A DNA stretch of 64,000 bases from Gyrodactylus bullatarudis (Eukaryota > Platyhelminthes > Monogenea > Gyrodactylidea > Gyrodactylidae), in assembly GCA_012064415.1 (NCBI GenBank), contig SSNU01000052.1, forward strand, positions 1-64,000, in the 5' to 3' direction. Numbering within the stretch: position 1 is the first letter of the stretch; each line of letters opens with the position of its first letter. Below are positions 1 to 9,411 of the stretch, one piece after another. The position numbers and the translations under genes were made by a program. The notes beneath the pieces are model-generated. The model did no database searches, had not been told where the DNA came from, and worked only from the letters and a program-made list of their open reading frames with translations.

Positions 1-118
1 TCATCCCTTATCACATGTACACAAAGATGAACACATAATATCAGAAACGAGTAATACAGAGTAATGTCCACTGCCGCACACACACACTCACCTCAGAGGA
101 GGTGAACAAGAAGAAGGG

Positions 119-166
119 CCAATCAGAATCATTCTTTCTTAATTGAAAAAATTTTTGCATATAAAT
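119..166 (+). promoter_or_regulatory. CCAAT-like and TATA-like boxes of module copy H1
   Basis: CCAATCAGA lies at 119-127 and TATAAAT at 160-166, 21 bp before the hammerhead-like core at 181. The same order recurs on the minus strand near 20.5 kb and 30.6 kb, with 37-41 bp between the starts of the two boxes. Conserved spacing at three loci argues for a real promoter module of a mobile element. Promoter function is inferred. Confidence 0.5.
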
Positions 167-176
167 CTGGCATGTA

Positions 177-216
177 AAAGCTGATGAGTATGCCACGAAA
201 TAAAGCGCTATTCTTT
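177..216 (+). ncRNA. Hammerhead-ribozyme-like motif, copy H1
   Basis: Seen: CTGATGA at 181-187 and GAAA at 197-200, the two invariant hammerhead core strands. Stem III would be ATA 200-202 with TAT 209-211 around the loop AAGCGC. Position 212 (T) would be the cleavage nucleotide (triplet AUU). Stem I would be AAAG 177-180 with CTTT 213-216, giving a type-I (stem I open) fold. Stem II is weak, only GU/AC around five bases, so activity is uncertain. Minimal type-I hammerheads are known from Penelope-like elements and retrozymes. Here the motif sits directly before reverse transcriptase sequence. Confidence 0.5.
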
Positions 217-1212
217 AATAAACTTGGCATCGCCTTTTTTCATGAATCTCACTATTGCTCAGATTAAATCAGAGGTCACCCAACACCTCTCTGCCTATAA
301 CCTTATCATGTTTTTTCTCTGTAATAGAGTCCAATATGTAGAATTTAATAACACCACCAGTAGTCTAGAACGCATCAACTCAGGTGTTCCCCAAGGTTCC
401 ACCATTGGTCTTCTTCTCTTTAATATTTGCTTCACTGATATTCAGCTCCCAGAGGGTACTTTAAATTTGCAGACGATCTAAAGTTCGTCTTCAAGGTGAA
501 AAAATTCCTTGATATTATCAAAATAAATCATAACTTCTCCCTTCTTAAAGATTCACTCGAGACCATGGGGCTCTATATTAATAGAGATAAATGCAAAATT
601 TTGCTCCCATCGGGTCTTCCTGCAACCCTCTTTGAATCTCTTCTACTTCCTGGAGAAATTGTCTCCTTTACTTCAGATCTAGGTTTCGGTATTAACTCTA
701 AACTAAAAATTGACCCTCTCTCTAACCTGCCTAAAATAAACTTCATGATCATGGCCATTCCTAAATTTTCGAAATCTCTATCCTTAAGAATAAAGGCGTA
801 TAAGTCATTAGTGCTCACACACTTTGACTATATCTCACTCCTTTTAATTAACTTGACTATTGAAGAGGCTAGATATATCGAAAGAATTCAAACTAGATTT
901 CTTTATTCTCTCTACCCTGAACTTAATTCATACAATGCTCGCATTTCGGCTTCTGGTCTCAATCCTTTATGGGTCCGTCGTTACGCTTTTATCATAAAAA
1001 AATTCTCTGATTCTTCGATCAGAATCGAAAGGTCTTACAATCTAAGAAATATGTCTTATGAAAATAACTACTTACTCTCTACCTATAATAAACTTAACGA
1101 TAAATATGACTTATCTAATTGTGACAACCTAAACTCGATTAAAAATATTATGAAACATATTCGATCTAAACTCGACTACACCTACTCTCTCCTATATGCT
1201 GATCTTCATTAA
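188..1212 (+). pseudogene. Non-LTR retrotransposon reverse transcriptase, truncated and frameshifted
   Basis: This is a jockey/CR1-like reverse transcriptase remnant. Frame 2 (188-481) carries CNRVQYVEF and the RT motif GVPQGS followed by a degenerate LLLFNICFTDI. The catalytic FADD (466-477) and everything to the stop at 1212 lie in frame 1, so a single-base-type frameshift separates the motifs between about 440 and 466. Downstream are KCKILLP, a LGFGIN segment and the thumb-like region ending near IERIQTRFL. The endonuclease, the early RT motifs and any ORF1 are absent. No credible ATG exists. The 5' edge abuts the hammerhead-like module, and similarity to the 30.5-kb copy runs only to about 247, suggesting an internally deleted copy. 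Confidence 0.8.
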
Positions 1213-1555
1213 GTAGAAACTACCAAGGGTTATTCGTTTAAACTTTTCAGATTTACATTCAACGCTAAACCATCGAAGATGTTCTACTACAAAAGCCAAT
1301 TCGATCCCAATTAAAAACTCTTTCAAGACTATGTTTCATCCTTATAATGATAGACCATTAAAAGATTTACTATTTATTTGTATTCTCCATTAGTATTTTG
1401 TTGCATTTCTTATTTTTCAATATAGATTTTATTCTAACAAAAAATATCTCAGACTGAAAGTACTGAAAGTGAAATGGGGAAATTTTCCTAACATCATGAA
1501 AATCTAAAAAATTAGGATCTATTTGAATAATTACAATGTAGAGATTACTGTGTTT
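1213..1555. other. Non-coding, probable 3' tail of the retroelement
   Basis: AT-rich sequence after the RT stop with no sustained open frame. It may include the retroelement 3' UTR, but no poly(A) tail or target-site duplication was identified. Confidence 0.3.
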
Positions 1556-1559
1556 TTAG

Positions 1560-1590
1560 ACATTTAACCTACTAGCAAAGTGTGGTCGCA
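1560..1590 (+). repeat. Dispersed repeat unit, copy 1 (second copy near 20.76 kb)
   Basis: CTACTAGCAAAGTGTGGTC and flanking bases recur at about 20757-20787. Both copies are preceded by an AGACATT-A-ACC string and followed by TTACTA. Nothing coding is associated with it. It is likely a fragment of a dispersed element. Confidence 0.5.
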
Positions 1591-1594
1591 TGTA

Positions 1595-1760
1595 ATTACT
1601 AGAGTTGGACAAAATTTTGAAAAATTACTTAAATCGCCCATCGATATGATGAATTTACCTCACCAAATTTCTCTTCACAATTAATTCCTTCTTATGCTCG
1701 TGGAATATGATAAACAAATTTTTGAAAATTTTAAAATTTAAAACGTTTTTTGGCCGATCA
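1595..1760 (+). repeat. MITE family B fragment (left half)
   Basis: It begins TACTAGAGTTGGACAAAATT and carries the core AAATCGCCCATCGATATGA, matching the left arm of the complete copy at 18462-18951. The right arm is missing. Confidence 0.6.
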
Positions 1761-1844
1761 AAATTGTATTCATGAAAAATAAGAGGAATTTTATTTTTAA
1801 CTAACAATAGGATTAAAGACATTTTTGCAACATATTCAAAGATT

Positions 1845-1940
1845 TAGATTCGATTTCTCCTTACAAGGGCTAGTTAGTAGACCATAGGCAGAATACGATT
1901 TGTAAGGCGACGCTTCTAACCACTAAGCCAAAACTCCCGT
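1845..1940 (-). repeat. tRNA-like / SINE-head-like sequence
   Basis: Read on the minus strand it has a good RNA polymerase III A box (TGGCTTAGTGG), then GTCGCCTTACA, which resembles the anticodon arm of tRNA-Val(UAC). Downstream is a weak B box (ATCGAATCT). The A-B spacing is too long for a normal tRNA and the cloverleaf does not close, so this is a tRNA pseudogene or tRNA-derived SINE head, not a functional tRNA. Confidence 0.35.
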
Positions 1941-2689
1941 TCATCTCTTATCACTCAACACTTCCATAGTTTTGACACCACCCACACACTGGTTTGTTCT
2001 CGTGTCGTCTTCAGCAAAACGAAAGAAATGTGAAACCATTTTTTTGGCAGCAAAAAAGTGCCATACATTGTAATGAATGGTGAAATTTTTGATATTTTCT
2101 CAGAAAAAACAAAAATATTAATTAATACTTAATTTATCAAGTGATATTCTAGGAATACAATTTAAAATTACGATATCTTAAGAATTTAATTTACTTGGAT
2201 TATATATAACATTGAATAATTATAATTATAGAAATAGACTTATTCTAGTTAGTCAAGCATACAACTTTGTTCGTATATTCAATTGAAATTCGAGTATCAA
2301 GTGAATAATACTGATAATAAAATTAACCGAATTGGAATTATGAAAAATATCTGTTGCGTATCTGGTTAAAAAGTCCTAATGCTTAATGAATTCATTTTCT
2401 ACATTTGGTGAAGTAAGAGAAGTCTTTGTTCTCTATAAGTGTACTTGGAATCGTTTTGGTCTTTCTATTATCGATGACTGTATATGAAAACCTACTGCAG
2501 GGATTCGTTTTCATGTCATCAATGAGGCCCACAGATTAATGATTCAGCATTTTTGATTTTTTTGACGAATTGCGATCCTAAAAAACTTCTGATCATCTTT
2601 ATGAGACTGTTTCATGCAAGGATTTAGAGTCTGCAAAAATAATTTTCATCTTAAAATTTACTGGTAATATTATTATTTGAAATTTTATA
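1941..2689. other. Non-coding, dispersed repeat sequence
   Basis: No open frame of note. GGATTCGTTTTCATGTCATC near 2493-2512 recurs at about 13917, showing that this stretch is also dispersed repeat. Confidence 0.3.
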
Positions 2690-2838
2690 TCAATTCCACA
2701 AATAGATGTACGAATTTTTCCACAACTTATTGGCTCATTTTTCAATGGAATTCGAAAAATAATATTTTTCCTGACTTTCCTGAGAAAAATATTGAGTTTT
2801 TTGTAAAAAAAGTAAATTCTCATCTTCATGTCAATTAG
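2690..2838 (+). repeat. Foldback family C end (CTTCATGTCAATTAGG type)
   Basis: Right-end fragment containing GGCTCATTTTTCAATGGAAT, TCCTGACTTTCCTGAGAAAA and the terminal CTCATCTTCATGTCAATTAG. Related ends occur near 22.6-22.7, 26.9-27.5 and 30.9-31.0 kb. Confidence 0.6.
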
Positions 2839-2927
2839 GTTTATAATTAAATTTTTAATAAATTATTTTTTACGAATAACTTATGAATATTTATTTAATT
2901 TTTAATCAAAAAATATCAAGTATTCTT

Positions 2928-3340
2928 TTAACCCTTATAGACCCAAAGAAAATTTTTTCAAGGTACATAGCTGAAATTGGAAATTTTGTATGGCTTTAGA
3001 ATATGCTGATTATGAAAATTCAACTTTTTGCTTAGGAGTTATTGACTCGAAAAATGACAATTTTTAGAGCCTGGCCAAGATTTTTATTTCAAGAGATGAA
3101 TTTAAGGTGATCACATTTTCGAATTCTACGGATATGGTGAGTGGTTTTTCAAAAAAACGTTCTTTATATTTTCGAGGAAAATTTCAATAAAATATTGTAA
3201 CTTGATAAGTCATGGTTCATTTGAAAGAATATTAGTTCCTCTGTCGGAAAAGCGGTCATTAAATTATTTTCAGTTTCTTTAAAACAGAATTATGGCTTGA
3301 GACAGTTACCTGTCCTACATATGACCTACCGAAGGGTTAA
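2928..3340. mobile_element. piggyBac-like MITE 1 (TTAA-flanked)
   Basis: Flanked by TTAA at 2928-2931 and 3337-3340. The terminal inverted repeats begin CCCTT (left CCCTTATAG, right end complement CCCTTCGGTAGG). TTAA target sites and CCYT termini are hallmarks of the piggyBac superfamily. It is 413 bp with no transposase. The inverted match decays after the first bases, so the copy is old. Confidence 0.6.
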
Positions 3341-6016
3341 TTTTTTCCTAAAATTTCATGTTTAGATCATATTTTTTTAGGCCCTAGTCATAAGATTATT
3401 TTTAACTGAATTCGAAATTAGTATTTAATCATTTATTTATTACTTGATTGCTCAAGAAAATAATCTATACCTCTGTTGCACGAGAGTATAGAAATCGAAT
3501 TTAATTTTTTTCGCCCCTAGTGAGTAGATTGAAAATCCAGAATTTAATAACGTTCTCCCTCTCATTCAGTAAATAGAAATTTCTCTTCATAACAAGAATG
3601 TATTATGAATGCCTTGAAGAAAAAGTATTGACAGAAGAGAAGAAATTATTATCAGTAACTGTGTTTGGAAGGTGGTATGGGTAGTTTTTTTGTCCACCAC
3701 TATTCTCTCTCTCTACCTCTTGTTATATCGGGCTACCTTAACTACGCAATGATCATCAATAATTTTGGTAATGTTTTTTTTAGAGAATACATTCCTTATC
3801 GAATATGTTCATCTTTTGATGTATGAGTTTTTATTTACCTATTTGTTTGTATGTTTGGTTATATTTTTTTCAAATAAATTTTATTTATGTTTGCCATTTT
3901 CGGCATTTTTCTACAGTTACGATCAAAAAAAGTCAATATTACTTTATCTCATATTATTTCCAGATATTATTTCGAGTTTTTTTTTTAAATTTTACTTTAA
4001 CCTATTCAGAAAGGACAGGTTTTAGAAACGATCAAGCCTATAATCTCATTTAAAGGCTCTAAAGAATGAACGATATAATCAATAAATTTTTTGCTAACCA
4101 CAGAGCTGTTAAAATAATGGAAATAATAATAAGTCTGTATTAATCCATGCCGAAAAGGTGTTTGAATCTTATTTTAGCAGGGCCCCTGCTGCAGGGGGTA
4201 ATTTCACTGATTAAAAGTGTGTCGCATTCGTGAACTATAATGAACTATAGTAAAATTCGAGTCCATTGAAATATTATATTTTGAGAATTACACCATATAA
4301 GCCAAGAAATCGTTATTCAACTTCTACACAATCTAGGGTTGGATCATATTTAGTAAATTTGGCTCTAAATTAGATCCTAAAAATATTTTCATTACATTTT
4401 TTTAATACGAAATCAATGAAAATCAAAGTTAAAATAGAAGTCTATCACAAAATTGGAAAAAATTGTAATCCTATTATCCTCATCCGAAAAATAAAAAAAT
4501 TGGATTTAATATTAGAAAATCTTCTTTTTGTGTAAATTCTTCCACATTAGCAAATGGCTGAGAATATTATTTTATTCAGGCACCATAAAATCAAAATGAA
4601 ATCGACACGCTGTATTATCCTGTATGCAAAATTAAAGTCTGTAAAATTTTTAGGACTTAATTTGAATACATTTCTCACAACTTTAGAAAATATCATACGA
4701 GAAATATAAATGATACTTTAATTAGATATTACAATTTCCATAAATCGAATAATTCGAGCAGAACGAAAATGTACAAGAGAGCAAAAGATAAATTTGGCCA
4801 ATTCTCATTTACTGGGAGGAAACAAGGCATTTGGAGTAAAAAGCATAAATCTACCTTTAATCCTCAGATTACCCATCTAAGTCAGAGGAGAATTTTTATA
4901 TAAATAGACACCACAATTTCTCGGGTGTAATCTGATATAGATACGCTCGATTGACATCATCTTTTCAAGATCAAGAGACGAAATTCTCATAAAATTTGAA
5001 TTGTCCTCTAGGTGTCATAAAGTATTACACATTCATGGTATCAAAAAAGTAATGTGATATGAGGAATTTGAAAAAAAATTAATTTGAAATTTGATATCAA
5101 TTTTATCAAATAAAAATTTCCGAAACAGAGGAGACTGAAATAAAATTATTCAGGAAAAAAATTAATCTCATAAAATAATTCGGCATGAAAATTAGTGCGC
5201 AAAAAATTATTTAGTCAGCCTTGGCGCTAAATCTTTTTCATATAATTATCCAAAACTATGACTGGCATTCGTTCATTCCACTAGGATTTTTTGGATTGAA
5301 TCTAATTTTTATGAAAAAATTATAAATTTTTCAATGAGAGATATTTTATGAAACTCATAAACGGGATACTAGGGGGGAGGGTGTTGCATTTCATAATTCA
5401 AACTGTTTTTGGACAAAATTTTAATTTTTAAATTTTGCAATGAAACTATTAGCCTAACCCTTTCTCAAAATCATACAAGGTTTTTTTATAACCAACATTC
5501 ATCAGATTCACTCAGGTCTTAAACAATAAAGAAAGACGTTTTTCCATATTTTCAAAGCAGTTTCATAAATTTTAGGCAATTTCACACATGTCAAAAGAAA
5601 TAGCTTCAAAATTTTGCTGATAGAATTGAAATTTGAAAGATATTTTCGAGCATAGCTTCTAAACCAGAAGTGGTAGCTCAGAAGATTTTACATCTGTCTT
5701 TTCAGAATTGTAATGTAAGCATAATAAGCTTCTTAGAGCAAAAGCCAGACCTAAAATTCGATAAACACAAATCTGGATGTCTCTCGAAATCTAAGCACAT
5801 CTTTTATTTCGATCTGATGAACATACTGTCACAATTTCAATGAGTATAGAACTTTTTATCATTCTCATCAAAAAGACTGATAAATTATCATGAAATATAT
5901 ATTCTCTTGAATTTAAAACTATTTTCTTTACAGTTTTATTAAGGTTTATCAATAATTTTCTCATGTTTTTATAAATTGTTGCAATATTTCTTTTTTGCCA
6001 AGCAATGCAATGTCTC
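3341..6016. other. Non-coding, AT-rich
   Basis: Only low-complexity open frames occur here, for example the phenylalanine-rich frames at 3765-4053. A dinucleotide-rich CTCTCTCT patch lies near 3706. The part next to 6016 is presumably the receptor 3' UTR. No confident gene. Confidence 0.4.
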
Positions 6017-7990
6017 TCATGTTTTATTGATATCACATGTCAGTATTCTAAGGAATGTCTTCTTGAATTGAGCATTTGCAAGAGCATAGCAAAAGGGATT
6101 AATCGGCGAGTTCATGTAACACAGCCAATAGGACAAATTGAAAATGTGCTCATTGACAAAGTTTGGATGATAGGCATTTATCAAGACAACAATATGATAA
6201 GGTGTCCAACAGATAACAAAAGCACCAAGGATGAAGCTGATTGTTCTGAGAGCTTTTCTGGCACGATTCTCGTTTCTACCTCGTTGGATTTCTTCTCGTC
6301 TATTCTGGCACATTGGGAGACAGCAATAACTTTTCATCTCTTTGTAAATGCTTTTTCTCGGACGATTTATAAGTAGTTGACATGAGACACTTGATTGATT
6401 CTTGTTCAAAATTTGCTTGAGAGTCTTTGAACTTGATCTTGGCGAATCTAAGAGGAAGCTCATTTCACTATTTTGAATACTTCGATAGTTATCAGAGTCT
6501 GATTCATTCGGACGAGATCGCCAAACAGGTGAGTTCGATGATTGTATAGTGGATAATTCATTAGAGTCGTAACTCTGTGAGATTTTCATATCTGAATTGA
6601 ATGAGAATTTCTGTTGTTGGAAATTTTCATTCTTGCTATTCTGAAATTTAACCCTAAGGGAAGTCTTCTTCGATAAAACTCCACTCACATTATCTTCGTC
6701 TTCCTCTTCGATTAATAGGGGGGAGTTGATAACGTGACATAATTGTCGCTTGTTAGTCACGAATGTTGGCGGATGCTTCTCTTTGACTGTTTCCCATTCA
6801 ACTTCACATGAATGCGGCTGTTGAAAGCAGTTCATTGAGCTACATTCATCATGGACAATCTCGATTGAATTGTTTTCTCTAGTTTTTGCTGAGGGCATTG
6901 TTGATGATGGCGATGAAGTAAAAGATGGTTTTGTTCCAATACCAATTTGACGATCAGACGAATTCGTATTGAATTTTGAACAAATATAAAAATTATCTGA
7001 ATCATATTTTGAATTATTTTCGGCATTATTATTAGATTCATTCTGTGGGAGAGATACTCCGATACGTGACATTGTTTGACCAGCCATTGAAAAGAGACTT
7101 GTCAGTTTTTGTCGTTTAGCGTCTGCTTTCTTTTGTAATGTTACTGCGACTCTATAGATTCCACCGTAAAGGCAGAACATGACAACGAGAGTAATCCAAA
7201 AATAGCATATTGTCAAAATGGTCATGAATTTGGCATTTTGTGAGAAGGGTGCGTCACAGTTATTAGAATTTCTTTCAGTATCTGGGTAAAATATTGGCCA
7301 TCCAAAGATTATTGTAAAGAAAACTAATGTTGGTATAATCCAAGTGATAAAAACCATACAGAGGACTTTGGAATCAGTCCTCCAATTTCTGTATTTTGTT
7401 GGTATTTTTACTGAGAAAAATCTATCCAAAGTTATCAAAAAAACTGTGTATTGACTTGTCAAGCAGGCGGTATAATCCAAGGCTAACCAAAGGTCACAGG
7501 CAATATCACCCAGATTCCATTTATTCATTAATAAGTAATAACTGTACAGGTTCATAGAAAATATTCCTATTAGAATATCAGTGATGGCCAATGAGGCTAT
7601 AAAATAGTTTGTTGCTGATCTCAGACTGCGTTCGATGAAGAATGCTGATAATACTAGAATATTTCCGCATACAGTTACTAACGAAGTTAATACTGTCAGC
7701 GTCCCAATTGTAATAAAACCAAAATTTGAATGTGTATAAGAAGTATTTTCGATATCAAATTTGGTTTCATTTTTAGCCATACCTGGGTTGAAAACTTTTG
7801 GGATTATTCCTGTTACATCAGTTGTCGTTTCAATGAATGGAGTATTCGTTGTTGAAACAACCGGTTGATTCGTATTCCGAACAAGGGAATATTCATAAAA
7901 TTCATTGTTGATTTCCTCCACCCCAGTTATAATGAAAACAAAGTTGATAAAAATAATCGTCAGTTCAAGTTTCTTGAAGATTCGTTCCAT
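6017..7990 (-). CDS. Muscarinic acetylcholine receptor (probable protostome B-type)
   Basis: A 657-residue class A G-protein-coupled receptor in one exon. A hydrophobic N-terminus (about 8-24) may be a signal peptide; N-glycosylation sites follow. TM1 is about 91-118 (GN at 109-110) and TM2 about 128-150 (Asp138). TM3 ends in the G-protein motif DRF (189-191) rather than DRY and carries the amine-binding Asp172 in LDYTACLTSQ. TM4 is about 207-231 and TM5 about 252-277. A third intracellular loop of about 300 residues is typical of muscarinic receptors. TM6 has CWTPYH (594-599) and TM7 has YWLCYMNSPINPFCY (621-635). Cys165 and Cys245 can form the extracellular disulfide. His599 replaces the muscarinic Asn6.52, which points to the B-type/GAR-2-like group. 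Acetylcholine should be the ligand; Gi coupling is inferred only from the subtype call. Confidence 0.9.
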   Translation of the reverse strand: MERIFKKLELTIIFINFVFIITGVEEINNEFYEYSLVRNTNQPVVSTTNTPFIETTTDVTGIIPKVFNPGMAKNETKFDIENTSYTHSNFGFITIGTLTVLTSLVTVCGNILVLSAFFIERSLRSATNYFIASLAITDILIGIFSMNLYSYYLLMNKWNLGDIACDLWLALDYTACLTSQYTVFLITLDRFFSVKIPTKYRNWRTDSKVLCMVFITWIIPTLVFFTIIFGWPIFYPDTERNSNNCDAPFSQNAKFMTILTICYFWITLVVMFCLYGGIYRVAVTLQKKADAKRQKLTSLFSMAGQTMSRIGVSLPQNESNNNAENNSKYDSDNFYICSKFNTNSSDRQIGIGTKPSFTSSPSSTMPSAKTRENNSIEIVHDECSSMNCFQQPHSCEVEWETVKEKHPPTFVTNKRQLCHVINSPLLIEEEDEDNVSGVLSKKTSLRVKFQNSKNENFQQQKFSFNSDMKISQSYDSNELSTIQSSNSPVWRSRPNESDSDNYRSIQNSEMSFLLDSPRSSSKTLKQILNKNQSSVSCQLLINRPRKSIYKEMKSYCCLPMCQNRREEIQRGRNENRARKALRTISFILGAFVICWTPYHIVVLINAYHPNFVNEHIFNLSYWLCYMNSPINPFCYALANAQFKKTFLRILTCDINKT

Positions 7991-8099
7991 CAGGGTGTGA
8001 GCTTGTCCTTTTGCTTTCCAGTAGTATTTGAGGCTATCAAGAAAAAAAAAGTTTTATCTACTTGTTAAAAGTTAACAATCAAATGAAATTATAAAAGGT

Positions 8100-8850
8100 A
8101 GATGTTACGAGTGAATAGCTAAATTGAGTTTGAAAAATTTTGATTGGAAATTGCGCCGAATATTTCGTTAGTTCCGAAATGATTAATGGGATTATTTTTT
8201 AACACAACAGTCAATTAAAACTACTAACTGATTTGGATGGAAATTAATATTCGGCAGAACAATTAATTTGATAATAAAATAGACCAGTAAAATAAATGAT
8301 CAGTTGTTTTCCAGGTTATCATTTCGATAGAGTTAAAAATAATTTGAATGCTTCACTTCGACCCGAGACATTGAAAATCTATAGTTGAGAAAAAGACTAA
8401 AAATTAAGGATGAATTGCTCGATTCAGCAATATTGGATGTTTGATTACCGAATTTTCAGGTGGGGAAATAGTACTCGACCCAAAATTTAGTGTCTATTTT
8501 TGAATATTAGAAGGTCTAGACTTTTAAAAAAGTTATTAAGAAATTACGTCAGGTTCTGAACCCACAATTGGAAATGATTAATTATTCCCATCAAAACTAG
8601 TAGCGACCAGAAGGATATATAATGAAAAAACAGCCATCTAGACCAATTATTGGCAAACCTTTAAGAAAAGCTTTGGCAGATATGCTTAGACATTTGAATA
8701 AATAGCGAATCTTGTTCATCCCTCGATTTCAGTATATCAGTGAAAGTTCCAGGATTTTGCTTCAAGACTATCTTCAAATAAATTTTTTTTAAATTAATCT
8801 GATTATAGTTATTTTCCCTCAAACTAACACTAATTCTGAAAATATAAACT
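8100..8850. other. Non-coding 5' flank of the receptor gene
   Basis: AT-rich with no sustained open frame. It may hold untranslated exons or the promoter of the receptor, but I see no defined signal. Confidence 0.3.
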
Positions 8851-8852
8851 TG

Positions 8853-9411
8853 GTTGATATGAAATTGGGAATCTATGATTTTTACAGAAATCTCGATATT
8901 TTCATCAAGAATACGAATTTGTTAAAGATTTTCTGGAATCCTACTCATGCTACCCACTTTTACCTTTAGAAAAAAAATCTGAAAAAAATTATTTTTATGA
9001 AAATATGGTCATTTTTCAAATTCCCATTTGGCGCCAAAATCCCATTTTTTCGATCTTTGAGCTGAAAATTTTTGTTGATTTGAAGGTGGGAGGCTGATCG
9101 AAAGAGTTTTTTCTGGATCAAGATTAGATAAGAAAGCTGACAAGCACAGTCAAATTACCGACAGTTACCCCATTTTTGAGAGATTTTGAATTATCGAAAA
9201 TTCATTGATTTTCAAGTAGTAAAAATGATCAAAAAAAACGAAATTCCGCTCCCAAACGATAATAAGGTTGAGCATAAGATCAGATTCAGTTGAAATGATT
9301 TTCTTGTCTAATCTTGATCCTAAAAAAACTCTTTCGATAAGCCTCCCACTTTCAAATCAACAAAAATTTTCAGCTCAAAGTTCGAAAAACTGGGATTTTG
9401 GCGCCAAATAT
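8853..9411. mobile_element. Foldback (palindromic) family A element, right end truncated
   Basis: The left arm starts TTGATATGAAATTGGGAATC and carries TTTGGCGCCAAAATCCCA (near 9028). The right arm returns as the complement, ending GGGATTTTGGCGCCAAAT near 9409. The arms share the GATTTGAAGGTGGGAGG / CCTCCCACTTTCAAATC block and surround a short non-palindromic centre. The outer part of the right arm is missing. Confidence 0.75.

Noticed and set aside
224..481. The 85-codon open frame at 224 as a gene with its own start
   Set aside because: It would start with TTG inside a retroelement remnant and ends at the frameshift before the catalytic FADD.
3765..4053. Overlapping Phe/Tyr-rich ORFs that look like a small membrane protein
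   Set aside because: Composition is what AT-rich DNA gives in any T-rich frame; there is no domain, splice context or repeat of the pattern.
6005..6376. Plus-strand ORF over the receptor 3' end
   Set aside because: Antisense shadow of the muscarinic receptor coding exon.
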